The position numbers and the translations under genes are program-made. From Actinomycetes bacterium (GTDB taxonomy: Bacteria; Actinomycetota; Actinomycetes; Propionibacteriales; Propionibacteriaceae): DNA of 64,000 nt. A model generated the notes under the pieces. The model ran no database searches. It saw only the letters and a program-made list of their open reading frames with translations, and was not told the DNA's origin. Shown in pieces: positions 45,090 through 54,602 of this stretch (position 1 is its first letter; every line of letters begins with the position of its first letter). The stretch is from positions 1 through 64,000 of the forward strand of contig JAEZVO010000056.1 of assembly GCA_023443125.1 (NCBI GenBank), in the 5' to 3' direction.

Positions 45090-46985
45090 GTGATTCTTCT
45101 CGAAACCCTGGAAGCGAACGTGGCCGTCGGCCTCTTTGCGCTCGCTCCGTTGATGATCGCGATTCCGCTTGCGACGTCGTTCTTGCTCTTGCTGCTCGGC
45201 AAAGTGTCGGACAGCTGGGGGCACTGGCTGGCGACGTTGGCGCCCATCGCCTCCTTCGTCATCGGCCTGCTGCTGTTCCTGCAGATGCTGGAGCAGCCCG
45301 AAGCCGTGAACATTCAGGTGTACGAGTGGCTCGCCACCGGCTCGTGGAGCGTGAACATCGCTCTGCTGGTCGACCAGCTGTCCATCCTGTTCGTGCTGCT
45401 CATCACGGGCGTGGGCTCGCTCATCCACATCTACTCCATCGGGTACATGGCCGAAGATCCCCGTCGTCGACGTTTCTTCGCCTACCTGAACCTCTTCATC
45501 GCCGCGATGCTGACGCTGGTGCTGGCCAACAACTACCTCATGCTGTTCATCGGCTGGGAAGGCGTGGGCCTCGCTTCCTACCTGCTCATCTCGTTCTGGG
45601 CTCACCGTGAGTCCGCTGCAGCGGCTGGTAACAAGGCGTTCATCGTCAACCGCGTGGGTGACCTCGGCATGGCCACCGCGATCTTCACCATGTTCGCGCT
45701 CATCGGCTCCGTCGACTTCCAGGCGGTCAACGAGGCGGCACCGAACATGGGCGGCTGGGCCACCCTGCTCGGCTTCCTGCTCCTGCTCGCCGCGTGCGGT
45801 AAGTCGGCGCAGGTTCCGCTGCAGTCCTGGCTGCTCGACGCCATGGAAGGCCCCACGCCGGTCTCCGCGCTCATTCACGCGGCGACGATGGTCACCGCCG
45901 GCGTCTACCTCGTGATCCGCTCGAACGCGATCTACGCGGTAAGCTCCGAGGCGACGCTGGCCGTCGCGATCGTCGGTACCGTCACGCTGCTGGCTGGTGC
46001 CTGGATCGGCTCCAGCAAGGACGACATCAAGAAGGTGCTCGCCGGCTCGACCATGTCGCAGATTGGCTACATGATGCTCGCGGCCGGCCTCGGCCCGATC
46101 GGCGCCGCGTTCGCGATCTTCCACCTCATCACGCACGGCTTCTTCAAGGCCAACATGTTCCTGGGCGCCGGCTCCGTCATGCACGGCATGAACGACGACG
46201 TCAACATGCGCAACTTCGGTGGGCTGTCGAAGGCGATGCGAATCACCTTCCTCACCTTCGCGATGGGGTACCTCGCCATCATTGGCTTCCCCTTCACCTC
46301 GGGCTTCTACTCGAAGGACCACATCATCGAAGCTGCCTTCGACACCAACATGGTGTTGGGCATCCTCGCCCTGGTGGGCGCGGGCATCACCGCGTTCTAC
46401 ATGACGCGACTGATGATGATGACGTTCTTCGGCCAGGAGCGCTGGGACAAGGACGTGCATCCGCACGAGTCACCGCTGACCATGACGATCCCGCTCATCA
46501 TCCTCGCGGTGCTGTCGCTCGTGGCTGGCCTGTTCATGAACGGCTGGATTCAGGAATGGCTCGCTGTTCCCACCGGCCACGAGGTCCACGAGACCGGGCT
46601 GCTGCACATCACGCCGATCGGATGGCTCACCATGGCCACGGTTGCCGTGGGCGTGCTCGTCGGGTGGTTCATGTTCAAGGACAACATTCCGAAGGAAGCC
46701 CCCGCTACGAAGAACCCGCTGCTGCTCGCCGGCCGCGCGGATCTCTACGGTGACCAATTCAACAAGTACGCCGTCATTCAGCCGGTCAAGGGCATCGCGT
46801 CGGGCTTCGCATGGTTCGACCGCACGACGCTCGACGGGATCCCCGAGGGCGGCGCGTCGGTGGCGGCAGGCCTCGGCGGTGCGTTGCGGAAGACCCAGAA
46901 CGGGTACTCCCGCAGCTACGGACTCACCCTCGTCGGCGGTGTCGTCGTGTTGCTGCTCGTCGTCGTACTGGGACAGCTGGGCTAA
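45090..46985 (+). CDS. nuoL: NADH-quinone oxidoreductase subunit L
   Basis: Antiporter-like proton-pumping subunit with the long lateral helix, 631 residues. Signature blocks are MLFIGWEGVGLASYLLI (key Glu), LLDAMEGPTPVSALIHAATMV with the pump lysine region before it (GKSAQVPLQSWL), and STMSQIGYMMLAAGLGPIGAA. The GTG start at 45090 lies 11 bases after nuoK. Confidence 0.97.
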   Translation: MILLETLEANVAVGLFALAPLMIAIPLATSFLLLLLGKVSDSWGHWLATLAPIASFVIGLLLFLQMLEQPEAVNIQVYEWLATGSWSVNIALLVDQLSILFVLLITGVGSLIHIYSIGYMAEDPRRRRFFAYLNLFIAAMLTLVLANNYLMLFIGWEGVGLASYLLISFWAHRESAAAAGNKAFIVNRVGDLGMATAIFTMFALIGSVDFQAVNEAAPNMGGWATLLGFLLLLAACGKSAQVPLQSWLLDAMEGPTPVSALIHAATMVTAGVYLVIRSNAIYAVSSEATLAVAIVGTVTLLAGAWIGSSKDDIKKVLAGSTMSQIGYMMLAAGLGPIGAAFAIFHLITHGFFKANMFLGAGSVMHGMNDDVNMRNFGGLSKAMRITFLTFAMGYLAIIGFPFTSGFYSKDHIIEAAFDTNMVLGILALVGAGITAFYMTRLMMMTFFGQERWDKDVHPHESPLTMTIPLIILAVLSLVAGLFMNGWIQEWLAVPTGHEVHETGLLHITPIGWLTMATVAVGVLVGWFMFKDNIPKEAPATKNPLLLAGRADLYGDQFNKYAVIQPVKGIASGFAWFDRTTLDGIPEGGASVAAGLGGALRKTQNGYSRSYGLTLVGGVVVLLLVVVLGQLG

Positions 46986-46999
46986 GGAGATTTGAAACT

Positions 47000-48508
47000 A
47001 TGTTGTTGACCATCCTCGCCCTGCTACCGATCGTTGGTTCGGTGGTCGTCGCCCTGCTCAAGGGGCAGACCGCCAAGCTGATCGGCATGGGCTTCGCGCT
47101 GACCACGCTGGTGCTCGGCGTCGTGACTGCCGCGATGAGCATTTCGGGCACGACGTCGCTCGCCATCTCGGTGCCGTGGATTCGCCCGATTGGTGCGTTC
47201 TACGCCCTCGACATGACCCGTATGGACGCGGTGCTCGTGCTGCTGACCGTCATCCTCGTGCCGGTCGTGCTGCTCGCTGAGTGGCGCATCGACGAACGCA
47301 GCGACGTGCGCGGGACAGCGTCGGGTTTCTTCTCGCTCGCGCTGCTCATGCAGGGCCTAGCCCTGTTCGTGTTCCTCGCGGGCGACCTGCTGCTGTTCTA
47401 CCTGGCCTTCGAAGCCACGCTCATTCCGATCTACTTCATGATCGGACGCTTCGGCGGCGAGGGCAGGCAGCGCGCTGCAGTGAAGTTCCTGCTCTTCTCC
47501 CTGGCCGGCGGACTTGTGCTGCTGGTGGGCATCGTCGGGCTCTACGCCGTGTCTGTCTCGCAGGGTCAGCCGAGCCTGCTGATTCAGGATCTCGGCTCGC
47601 TGGAGATGGCGACGTCGACCGCGCACTGGCTGTTCATCGCGGTGTTCTTCGCGTTCGCCGTGAAGGCGCCGCTCGTGGGCGTGCACTCCTGGTTGCCCGA
47701 CGCTGCCGCGGCCGCGTCCCCAGGCACCTCGACGTTGCTCGTCGGTGTGCTGGACAAGATCGGCACCTTCGGCATCATCAAGATCTGCTTGGTGATCTTC
47801 CCTGAGTCGGTGCAGTGGGCCGCCCCCGTGGTGATCATCTGGGCCATCGTCTCGATGTTCTTCGGCGCGCTGATGGCGCTGAACGCCACCGACATGCTGC
47901 GTCTGGTGAGCTACACCTCCATCAGCCACTTCGGCTTCATGGTGGTGGGCATCTTCGCGCTCACGACGCAGTCGATGACCGGCTCGATCTTCTACATGCT
48001 GAACCACGGGTTCTCGACGGCGGCGCTGTTCCTCGTCGTTGGATTCCTCGTCGCCCGTCGCGGCAGCCAGGACATCAACGACTTCGGCGGCGTGCAGAAG
48101 GTGGCCCCCGTGCTGGCTGGCTTCTTCCTGCTGTCTGGCCTGTCGGCGCTGGCGCTGCCTGGCATGTCGAGCTTCGTTTCGGAATTCCTGGTGATGGCCG
48201 GCACGTGGCAGCGGTACCCCGTGCACGTCGCCTTCCTGGTGGTGGGCATGGTGCTGGCTGCCAGCTACGTGCTGCGCCTGTACAAGACCACCATGACCGG
48301 CCCCGTCACCGAGCAAGTTGAGGAGAAGGTGAGCAAGGATCTGAGCCTTCGCGAGAAGGCGGCGGTGTTCCCGCTGATCGTGCTGCTCCTTGTCCTGGGC
48401 TTCCTGCCCAAGCCGGCACTGCAGATCATTGATGAAGCCTCGACGGGCTTCCTCACGGTTGCAGGTGTCTCGGATCCCGCCCCACAGATGAAGGAAGGCG
48501 GACGCTGA
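47000..48508 (+). CDS. nuoM: NADH-quinone oxidoreductase subunit M
   Basis: Antiporter-like subunit, 502 residues, about fourteen membrane segments. FYLAFEATLIPIYFMIGRFGGEGR, VKAPLVGVHSWLPDAAAAAS and LVSYTSISHFGFMVVGIF are characteristic. I start at the ATG at 47000 (MLLTILALLP) with AAGGAG upstream; the frame is open farther back inside nuoL. Confidence 0.96.
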   Translation: MLLTILALLPIVGSVVVALLKGQTAKLIGMGFALTTLVLGVVTAAMSISGTTSLAISVPWIRPIGAFYALDMTRMDAVLVLLTVILVPVVLLAEWRIDERSDVRGTASGFFSLALLMQGLALFVFLAGDLLLFYLAFEATLIPIYFMIGRFGGEGRQRAAVKFLLFSLAGGLVLLVGIVGLYAVSVSQGQPSLLIQDLGSLEMATSTAHWLFIAVFFAFAVKAPLVGVHSWLPDAAAAASPGTSTLLVGVLDKIGTFGIIKICLVIFPESVQWAAPVVIIWAIVSMFFGALMALNATDMLRLVSYTSISHFGFMVVGIFALTTQSMTGSIFYMLNHGFSTAALFLVVGFLVARRGSQDINDFGGVQKVAPVLAGFFLLSGLSALALPGMSSFVSEFLVMAGTWQRYPVHVAFLVVGMVLAASYVLRLYKTTMTGPVTEQVEEKVSKDLSLREKAAVFPLIVLLLVLGFLPKPALQIIDEASTGFLTVAGVSDPAPQMKEGGR

Positions 48509-50079
48509 TGAACGTCCTGGAGATTACGGCACCCACTATCGAGTGGGCGTTGCTCGCACCGCTGCTCGTGGTGTTTGGCGGCGCCGTGCTCGCCGTCGTG
48601 GTCGAGGCATTCGCGCCGCGTAGCTCACGCTACGTCGTGCAGACCAGCCTCGCGTCGCTCACCATCCTGGGCGCTGGCGCGGCCCTCGCGCTGCAGCTCG
48701 GCGACTTCGAGCCGCAGAAGCTTGCTATGGACACGATCTCGTACGACGGTCCGACGCTGGTGTTCTGGGTGCTCCTGCTTGTGTTTGGGCTGGGCGGCGT
48801 CGCGCTGTTCGCTGAGCGCAGCGTCTCCGACGGCCAGTCGGCGTTCGCGCCGTCGGCTTCGGCCGCCCCTGGTTCCCCTCTCGAACGTGAGGCGGTGCGC
48901 CTTCGTCGCGAGCACACCGAAGTATTCCCGCTGCTGCTGTTCACGTTGCTGGGCATGATGCTGTTCGCCTCCGCCAACGACTTCATCTTGATGTTCGTGG
49001 CGCTCGAAGTGTTCTCGCTGCCGCTGTACCTGCTGTCGTCGATGGCGCGACGCCGTCGCCTGCTGTCGCAGGAGTCTGGTCTGAAGTACTTCCTGCTCGG
49101 ATCGCTCGCCTCGGGCATCTTCCTTTACGGCGTGGCCATGCTGTACGGCTACTCGGGCTCGCTGAAGCTCACTGGCCTCGAGGAGGCTGTGAAGTCGCAG
49201 ACCGACAACTACTGGCTGTTGCTGCTCGGCCTCGTGCTGGTATCCGTCGGCTTGCTGTTCAAGATTGGCGCGGTGCCGTTCCACTCGTGGACGCCCGACG
49301 TCTACATGGGCGCGCCGACCCCGGTCACCGGGTTCATGGCCATTGCGACGAAGTCCGCTGCGGTTGCTGCGCTGGTGCGCGTGCTGTTCGTCGGCTTGGG
49401 TGGCGCTCGATGGGACTGGCAGCCGTTCATCGCGGTCGTCGCGGTGTTGTCGATGGTCGTCGGTGCGGTGATCGCGCTGTGGCAGACCGACATCAAGCGC
49501 CTCCTCGCGTACTCGGCCATCACGCACGCCGGTTTCATCCTCGTGGGTGTCGTTGGCGCGGTCGTGCTCGACAAGGACGTGCTTGTGACGTCCCTGGGCG
49601 CGGTGGCCTTCTACCTGCTCACCTACGGCGTGGCGACGCTGGGCGCGTTCGGCCTGGTGATGTGCGTGCGCCGGGCAGGTGGCGAGGCCACTTCCCTCGA
49701 CGATTGGAAGGGCATCGGCAAGAGCAACCCGTTGCTGGCTGGTGTGATGACGCTGTTCTTCCTGAGCTTCGCTGGCATCCCGCTCACCGCAGGATTCGTC
49801 GGCAAGCTGGCTGTGTTCGCGGCGGCCTTCCAGGGCGGCTACGCGTGGCTGGTGATCGTCGCGATCATCATGAGCGTGGTGGCGGCATACTTCTACCTCA
49901 AGGTCACGGTCGCGATGTGGTTCGACTCTGCCGACGAGGATTCCGAAGTAGTCGTGGCTACTCCGTCGCTGTGGGTGTGGAGCCTCGTGGTGATCTCTGC
50001 GCTCGCGACGGTGATCCTCGGCCTGGTGCCCGGCGGCATCCTTGACCTGTTCGGACAATTCTCGGAGTTCATCCGCTGA
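48508..50079 (+). CDS. nuoN: NADH-quinone oxidoreductase subunit N
   Basis: Third antiporter-like subunit, 523 residues. FVALEVFSLPLYLLSSMARR, FKIGAVPFHSWTPDVYMGAPTP and KRLLAYSAITHAGFILVG are typical. It overlaps nuoM by 1 base and the polyprenyl synthase gene by 1 base, completing the nuoA-N operon. Confidence 0.96.
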   Translation: MNVLEITAPTIEWALLAPLLVVFGGAVLAVVVEAFAPRSSRYVVQTSLASLTILGAGAALALQLGDFEPQKLAMDTISYDGPTLVFWVLLLVFGLGGVALFAERSVSDGQSAFAPSASAAPGSPLEREAVRLRREHTEVFPLLLFTLLGMMLFASANDFILMFVALEVFSLPLYLLSSMARRRRLLSQESGLKYFLLGSLASGIFLYGVAMLYGYSGSLKLTGLEEAVKSQTDNYWLLLLGLVLVSVGLLFKIGAVPFHSWTPDVYMGAPTPVTGFMAIATKSAAVAALVRVLFVGLGGARWDWQPFIAVVAVLSMVVGAVIALWQTDIKRLLAYSAITHAGFILVGVVGAVVLDKDVLVTSLGAVAFYLLTYGVATLGAFGLVMCVRRAGGEATSLDDWKGIGKSNPLLAGVMTLFFLSFAGIPLTAGFVGKLAVFAAAFQGGYAWLVIVAIIMSVVAAYFYLKVTVAMWFDSADEDSEVVVATPSLWVWSLVVISALATVILGLVPGGILDLFGQFSEFIR

Positions 50080-51041
50080 TGACTGCATCATTTGACGCAC
50101 GGATCCAGAAGCGGCTCGACGAGCTCGAGCCGCTTCTGGCCGATGCGGCCGTGGCGAACACCCCGTACGTCACGCAGGCAGCCCGCCATGTGATCGAAGC
50201 AGGGGGTAAACGATTCCGCCCTATGTTGGTGTTCTTGGCGAGCGAGTTCGGTGAGGTGAGCGACGAGCAGCGTCTCCAGGATGCCGCAATGGTGATGGAG
50301 TTGACGCACGTCGCGAGCTTGTATCACGACGACGTCATGGACGAGGCAGACGTGCGGCGAGGAGCGCCGTCGGCAAACCGGTTCTATGGCAACTCGGTAG
50401 CGATCCTCGTCGGTGATTTCCTGTTCTCGCAGGCCTCTGACAAGGTGGCCGGCCTCGGCACGGAGTTCGTGCGGCTGCAGTCCAGGACGTTCGCCAGGCT
50501 CGTGCAGGGGCAGATTGCGGAGACGATTGGCCCGTCAGACGAAGATGATCCCCTCGAGCACTACCTGCAGGTGATTGCCGACAAGACGGGCTCACTTATC
50601 GCGGCGTCGGCGTGCTTCGGCGCGATGGCTGCGGATGCGAGCGCCGAGCATATTGAGGCCCTGCGCAGCTTCGGTGAGGAGATCGGGGTGGTGTTCCAGC
50701 TGTCCGACGACCTCATCGACATCACCTCCGAGCAGACCGGCAAGACGCCCGGCACCGATCTGCGCGAGGGCGTGCCCACGCTGCCGGTGCTGATGCTGCG
50801 CAAGAAGAACGACCCGGCTGACGCTGAGCTGCTGGCGCTCATCGACGGTGACCTCACCGACGACGCCACGCTGGCGGAGGTGCTCACGCAGCTCCGCGCC
50901 CACCCGATCATGGACGAGGCGAAGGCCGAGGTAGAGCGCCACGCTGCGCTCGCCTGTCAGAGGCTCGCTCCGCTCCCGGACGGCGACGCCAAGACCGCGC
51001 TGCTCGAAATCTGCGATGAGCTCGTGCGCCGCGAGCACTGA
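50079..51041 (+). CDS. polyprenyl diphosphate synthase (menaquinone side chain)
   Basis: Trans-isoprenyl diphosphate synthase of 320 residues. Both Asp-rich motifs are present: LYHDDVMDEADVRRG (first) and FQLSDDLIDITSEQTGKTPGTDL (second), with GGKRFRPMLVFLASE upstream. Residues before the first Asp motif (THVASLYHDD) are small, consistent with long C35-C50 products. Its 1-base overlap with nuoN places it at the end of the GGR-nuo unit, so it very likely supplies the menaquinone tail (hepta- to nonaprenyl; length not readable). Confidence 0.92.
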   Translation: MTASFDARIQKRLDELEPLLADAAVANTPYVTQAARHVIEAGGKRFRPMLVFLASEFGEVSDEQRLQDAAMVMELTHVASLYHDDVMDEADVRRGAPSANRFYGNSVAILVGDFLFSQASDKVAGLGTEFVRLQSRTFARLVQGQIAETIGPSDEDDPLEHYLQVIADKTGSLIAASACFGAMAADASAEHIEALRSFGEEIGVVFQLSDDLIDITSEQTGKTPGTDLREGVPTLPVLMLRKKNDPADAELLALIDGDLTDDATLAEVLTQLRAHPIMDEAKAEVERHAALACQRLAPLPDGDAKTALLEICDELVRREH

Positions 51042-51054
51042 GCCATAGATCTTC

Positions 51055-51370
51055 GGTGGTTGAGTAGCCCGCGGAGCGGGCGTATCGAAACCACGTCCGG
51101 GTGATTTCGATACGCGCCTGCGGCGCTACTCAATTATCGATTCAAGCGCCCGCGGTGGTTGAGTGCCTGCTGGGCTCGGTGGTTGAGTAGCCCGCGCAGC
51201 GGGCGTATCGAAACCACATCGGGGATGATTTCGATACGCGCCTGCGGCGCTACTCAATCATCGATTCAAGCGCCCCCGGTGGTTGAGTAGCCGCCGTAGG
51301 CGGCGTATCGAAACCACTTCTGCCGGGATGATTTCGACTCGCCGCTTGCAGCGGCGGCTCAATCATCGAG
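51055..51370. repeat. hairpin repeat cluster 3
   Basis: Six full copies of the intergenic hairpin repeat alternating in orientation (about 51055-51094, 51102-51140, 51178-51217, 51225-51266, 51279-51318, 51328-51370), with a partial copy near 51155. The block 51055-51177 is repeated with small changes 123 bases later. It fills the whole gap between the convergent polyprenyl synthase and M13 peptidase genes and may act as their shared terminator. Confidence 0.88.
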
Positions 51371-51392
51371 GTGCGTGAGCCCGCAGCCGCGA

Positions 51393-53333
51393 TCACCAGA
51401 TGCTGACGCGCTCCTGAGGGTCGAGCCAGAGGCCATCGCCAGGGGCGGTGCCGAAGGCGTCGTGGAAGGCGTCGACGTTCTTCACGATCTGGTTCACGCG
51501 GAACTCGGCGGGGGAGTGCGGGTCGACGCTGAGCAGCATCTTCGCCATCTCCGGGCGGCGCTTTGACTGCCACACCTGCGCGTACGAGAGGAAAAACCGC
51601 TGCGCGGGAGTGAACCCGTCGATCGGCTCCCCGTCGGGGCGCCCTCCCGCGATCAACCATGCCTTGTACGCGATTCCGACGCCGCCGAGGTCACCGATGT
51701 TCTCACCGAGGGTGAGCTTGCCGTTGACGTGCCCGTCGACGCCCTCGGGGGAGAGCCCGTCGTACTGGCTGACGAGCCGGGCCGTGGCTTGCTCAAACGC
51801 GGCCTTGTCGTCGGCGGTCCACCAGTCACGGATCTTGCCCTCGGCATCGGTGGTGGAGCCCTTGTCGTCGAAGCCGTGCCCAATCTCGTGCCCGATGACC
51901 GCCCCGATGGCGCCGTAGTTGACGGCATCGTCGGCGTCGATGTTGAAGAACGGCGGCTGCAGAATCGCCGCGGGGAACACGATCTCGTTGCGCAGCGGGT
52001 GGTAGTACGCATTCACCGTCTGGGGCAGCATGGCCCAGTCGGATTCCTGCACCGGGCCGAGCACACGCGACAGCGAGTACTCGAAGTCAAACTCGTTGCT
52101 GGCAAGCACGTTCGCGAGCAGGTCGTCGTCCACCTCCAGCGCAGAGTAGTCACGCCAGCGGGAAGGGTAGCCGATCTTCGGCGTGAACCCCCTGAGCTTC
52201 TCGAGCGCCTGCTCCTTCGTCGTCTCGGACATCCACGTGAGCTCGCGGATGGACTGGTCGTACGCCTTGATGAGGTTGCCGACGAGCGCATCCATGGCGG
52301 CCTTGGCCTCGGGCTTGAAGTGCTTCGCCACGTACAGCTTGCCGATGGCCTCACCAATCACACCCTCGACGAACGCGATGCCGCGCTTCCACCTGGGACG
52401 CAACTCCTGCGTGCCGGAAAGCGTGCATCCGTAGAAGTCGAAGTTGGCTTCGACGAACTGCGACGACAGGTAGGGCGCGACGCTCGAGATCACGTGCCAG
52501 CGCGCCCACGCGCGCCACGCATCGGCAGGTTCCTCCTCGACGAGCCGGGCGAGCGCCTCCACGAACGACGGCTGCTCGACGACGACGTACTCCAGCTTCT
52601 CGACGGGGATGCCGGCCGCGTCGCGGAACCGCTCCCAGGCGAATCCAGGCGCAAAGCTCTGCAGCTCCTCCCACGACTTCGGGTTGAACATCGCGACGAT
52701 GTCCCTACAGCGCACCTTGTTCCAATGCTGCGCGGCGATCTTGGTTTCGAGCGCCAGCACGGCGTCAGCCTGATCGGCGGCGTCGGAAACACCGCCGAGA
52801 GCGAGCATGCGCTCGACGTGCGCACGGTACGCACCCCGGATCTCGGCGTGTTCCTCGAGTCGGTAGTACTCTTCATCCGGCAGCCCCAGGCCGCTCTGCG
52901 CGATGAACAAGACGTAGCGCGACGGATCCCCCGGGTCAGTCTCCTCGCCGAAGTGGACGAGGCTCAGCAACCCCAGACGTGCCGCGTCACCCAGGTAGCT
53001 GGCGAGCGAGGCGCCGTCGGTGATGCTCTCGACGGCCTCCAGGAGCGGACGCAGCGGCTCAGCGCCGAGTGCTTCCACCTTCTGCTCATCCATGAACGAC
53101 GCGTAGAGCTGCGCGATCTTCGCTTCCTCGGAGCCCGGCTCAGCGTTGCGGATGCCCTCGACGATTGCACGCACATTCGCCTCCGCATCGTCGCGGAGGT
53201 CGATGAACGCGCCGGCGGACGATTTATCGGGATCGATCTGCGCAGTGGCGAGCCAACGCCCGTGGAAGTGGCGGAAGAGATCGTCGACGAGGCGCACCTC
53301 GTCGTCGCGGTGAGAAAAATCGAGTCCAGTCAT
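51393..53333 (-). CDS. M13-family zinc metallopeptidase
   Basis: Neprilysin/PepO-type endopeptidase of 646 residues. The zinc motif is AVIGHEIGHGFDDKG (HExxH), the third ligand lies in GENIGDLGGVGIAYKAW, and NAYYHPLRNEIVFPAAILQPPFF is the substrate-binding signature. No signal peptide is present, so it is probably cytoplasmic, cutting small peptides. The ATG at 53333 gives MTGLDFSHRDDEVRLVDDLF, the normal family opening. Monocistronic. Confidence 0.94.
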   Translation of the reverse strand: MTGLDFSHRDDEVRLVDDLFRHFHGRWLATAQIDPDKSSAGAFIDLRDDAEANVRAIVEGIRNAEPGSEEAKIAQLYASFMDEQKVEALGAEPLRPLLEAVESITDGASLASYLGDAARLGLLSLVHFGEETDPGDPSRYVLFIAQSGLGLPDEEYYRLEEHAEIRGAYRAHVERMLALGGVSDAADQADAVLALETKIAAQHWNKVRCRDIVAMFNPKSWEELQSFAPGFAWERFRDAAGIPVEKLEYVVVEQPSFVEALARLVEEEPADAWRAWARWHVISSVAPYLSSQFVEANFDFYGCTLSGTQELRPRWKRGIAFVEGVIGEAIGKLYVAKHFKPEAKAAMDALVGNLIKAYDQSIRELTWMSETTKEQALEKLRGFTPKIGYPSRWRDYSALEVDDDLLANVLASNEFDFEYSLSRVLGPVQESDWAMLPQTVNAYYHPLRNEIVFPAAILQPPFFNIDADDAVNYGAIGAVIGHEIGHGFDDKGSTTDAEGKIRDWWTADDKAAFEQATARLVSQYDGLSPEGVDGHVNGKLTLGENIGDLGGVGIAYKAWLIAGGRPDGEPIDGFTPAQRFFLSYAQVWQSKRRPEMAKMLLSVDPHSPAEFRVNQIVKNVDAFHDAFGTAPGDGLWLDPQERVSIW

Positions 53334-53369
53334 GCCGTCCAGCCTAGTAGGCGCTCGAGGCGCGGCTAC

Positions 53370-54602
53370 CTATTTGTTCCAGGTGATGATGACCTCATCG
53401 GGGTTCTCAGCGAGCATATTCGCCGATGCGCGGGCAGTGACCTTGAGTTCCTGCGTGCCTGGGTTGGAGCCGTCGGCGTACTGGAACTCCAGATTGAAGG
53501 TCATATCCAGCGTGGCGACACCGATGGACAAATCGTCGGTGCTGAGGCTGGGTTGCACCCCGACCAACGGATTGCCGACGAGGCTCCACCTGATCGAGCC
53601 CGGCTTGATGGGTTTCGCTGGACGGACCCCTTGCGGGCACCCCTTCGGGCTGGGAGCTTGCATCTCCACGCACTGCTCGAGAGAACGCTCCAACGCCGAA
53701 CGGAACGCGTCGTTACCGGCGTTCGTGAAGGCCGGCGTTGCAGGCAGCAGCGTCTCCTCCGCGAACTGTAGCGAGCCAATGGTGAAGCTGTTGTCTGACG
53801 GGTACTGAATGAACGGCAACTCCGTCGAAAGGTTGTACACGCCGGGCACCACCTCGATGGGCTGCACCTTGGGCACCTCGACGCCGTTCACTTTCAGTGG
53901 CAGCGACTCGGCCTGCACGAGCTCGATCACGACGGTAACGGTGGTGCGCTCCAGCTCATAGCTTCCGCGATCGTCGAGCACCACGGGGATACTCGTGTGC
54001 ACAGGCTGCCCGGCGAGCGTGTAGCTCACCTCCACCTCCGACGCCTTCTTGTCGGTGGTCAGGATCTTGATGTTCTCGATGGGCGCTTTCTCACGCATCG
54101 CCTTGTGTGCCTTGCGGGAGAGCAGCACCATGGTGCTGGTTTCGTCGCCCCCGCGCTCCCCGAGGGACAAGGCCTTGTCGATGTCGCCGTCGGCGAGCGC
54201 ATGCAGATACTCCGAGACGGCCGCCTGCGGAGTGCGGATATTCCCCGCAGACGCGCTGCCGGAAGGTTTCACGATGGTGCGCTCATCGACGGTGGGTTTA
54301 CGCAGCACGAGCGCATAGAACGTGCCCGCGGCGACAGCGAGCACTACCACGACCGTGAACACTGCGACGACCATCTTCCAGGGGAAGGGGCCGCGCGAGC
54401 GCTCCTCCTCAATGACAGGCGCCTCGTAGCGCGACTGATCACGAGCGCGCATCAAGATGGACTGGAACGCCTCCGGATCTTGCTCCTGCGACGAGTCAGG
54501 CCGCGCAGCGGTAGGGCGGGACTGTGGCGCGCGTGAACGCCCGGAATCTGGCGGTTGCCAGCCACCCGGTGGAGGTGGCGCAGACGGCCGCCATTGATTC
54601 AT
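53370..54602 (-). CDS. membrane-anchored protein coupled to korB, unknown function
   Basis: A 410-residue protein with a Pro/Gln/Ser-rich cytoplasmic N-terminus (about 110 residues), one membrane segment (MVVAVFTVVVVLAVAAGTFYALVL) and an extracytoplasmic region of about 270 residues ending LNLEFQYADGSNPGTQELKV. I do not recognise the outer domain; it has two similar-looking beta-rich halves. The ATG at 54602 overlaps the korB stop by 4 bases and GGGAGG precedes it, so it is the third gene of the kor operon. Why an exported protein would be coupled to a ferredoxin oxidoreductase is unclear. Confidence 0.75.
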   Translation of the reverse strand: MNQWRPSAPPPPGGWQPPDSGRSRAPQSRPTAARPDSSQEQDPEAFQSILMRARDQSRYEAPVIEEERSRGPFPWKMVVAVFTVVVVLAVAAGTFYALVLRKPTVDERTIVKPSGSASAGNIRTPQAAVSEYLHALADGDIDKALSLGERGGDETSTMVLLSRKAHKAMREKAPIENIKILTTDKKASEVEVSYTLAGQPVHTSIPVVLDDRGSYELERTTVTVVIELVQAESLPLKVNGVEVPKVQPIEVVPGVYNLSTELPFIQYPSDNSFTIGSLQFAEETLLPATPAFTNAGNDAFRSALERSLEQCVEMQAPSPKGCPQGVRPAKPIKPGSIRWSLVGNPLVGVQPSLSTDDLSIGVATLDMTFNLEFQYADGSNPGTQELKVTARASANMLAENPDEVIITWNK

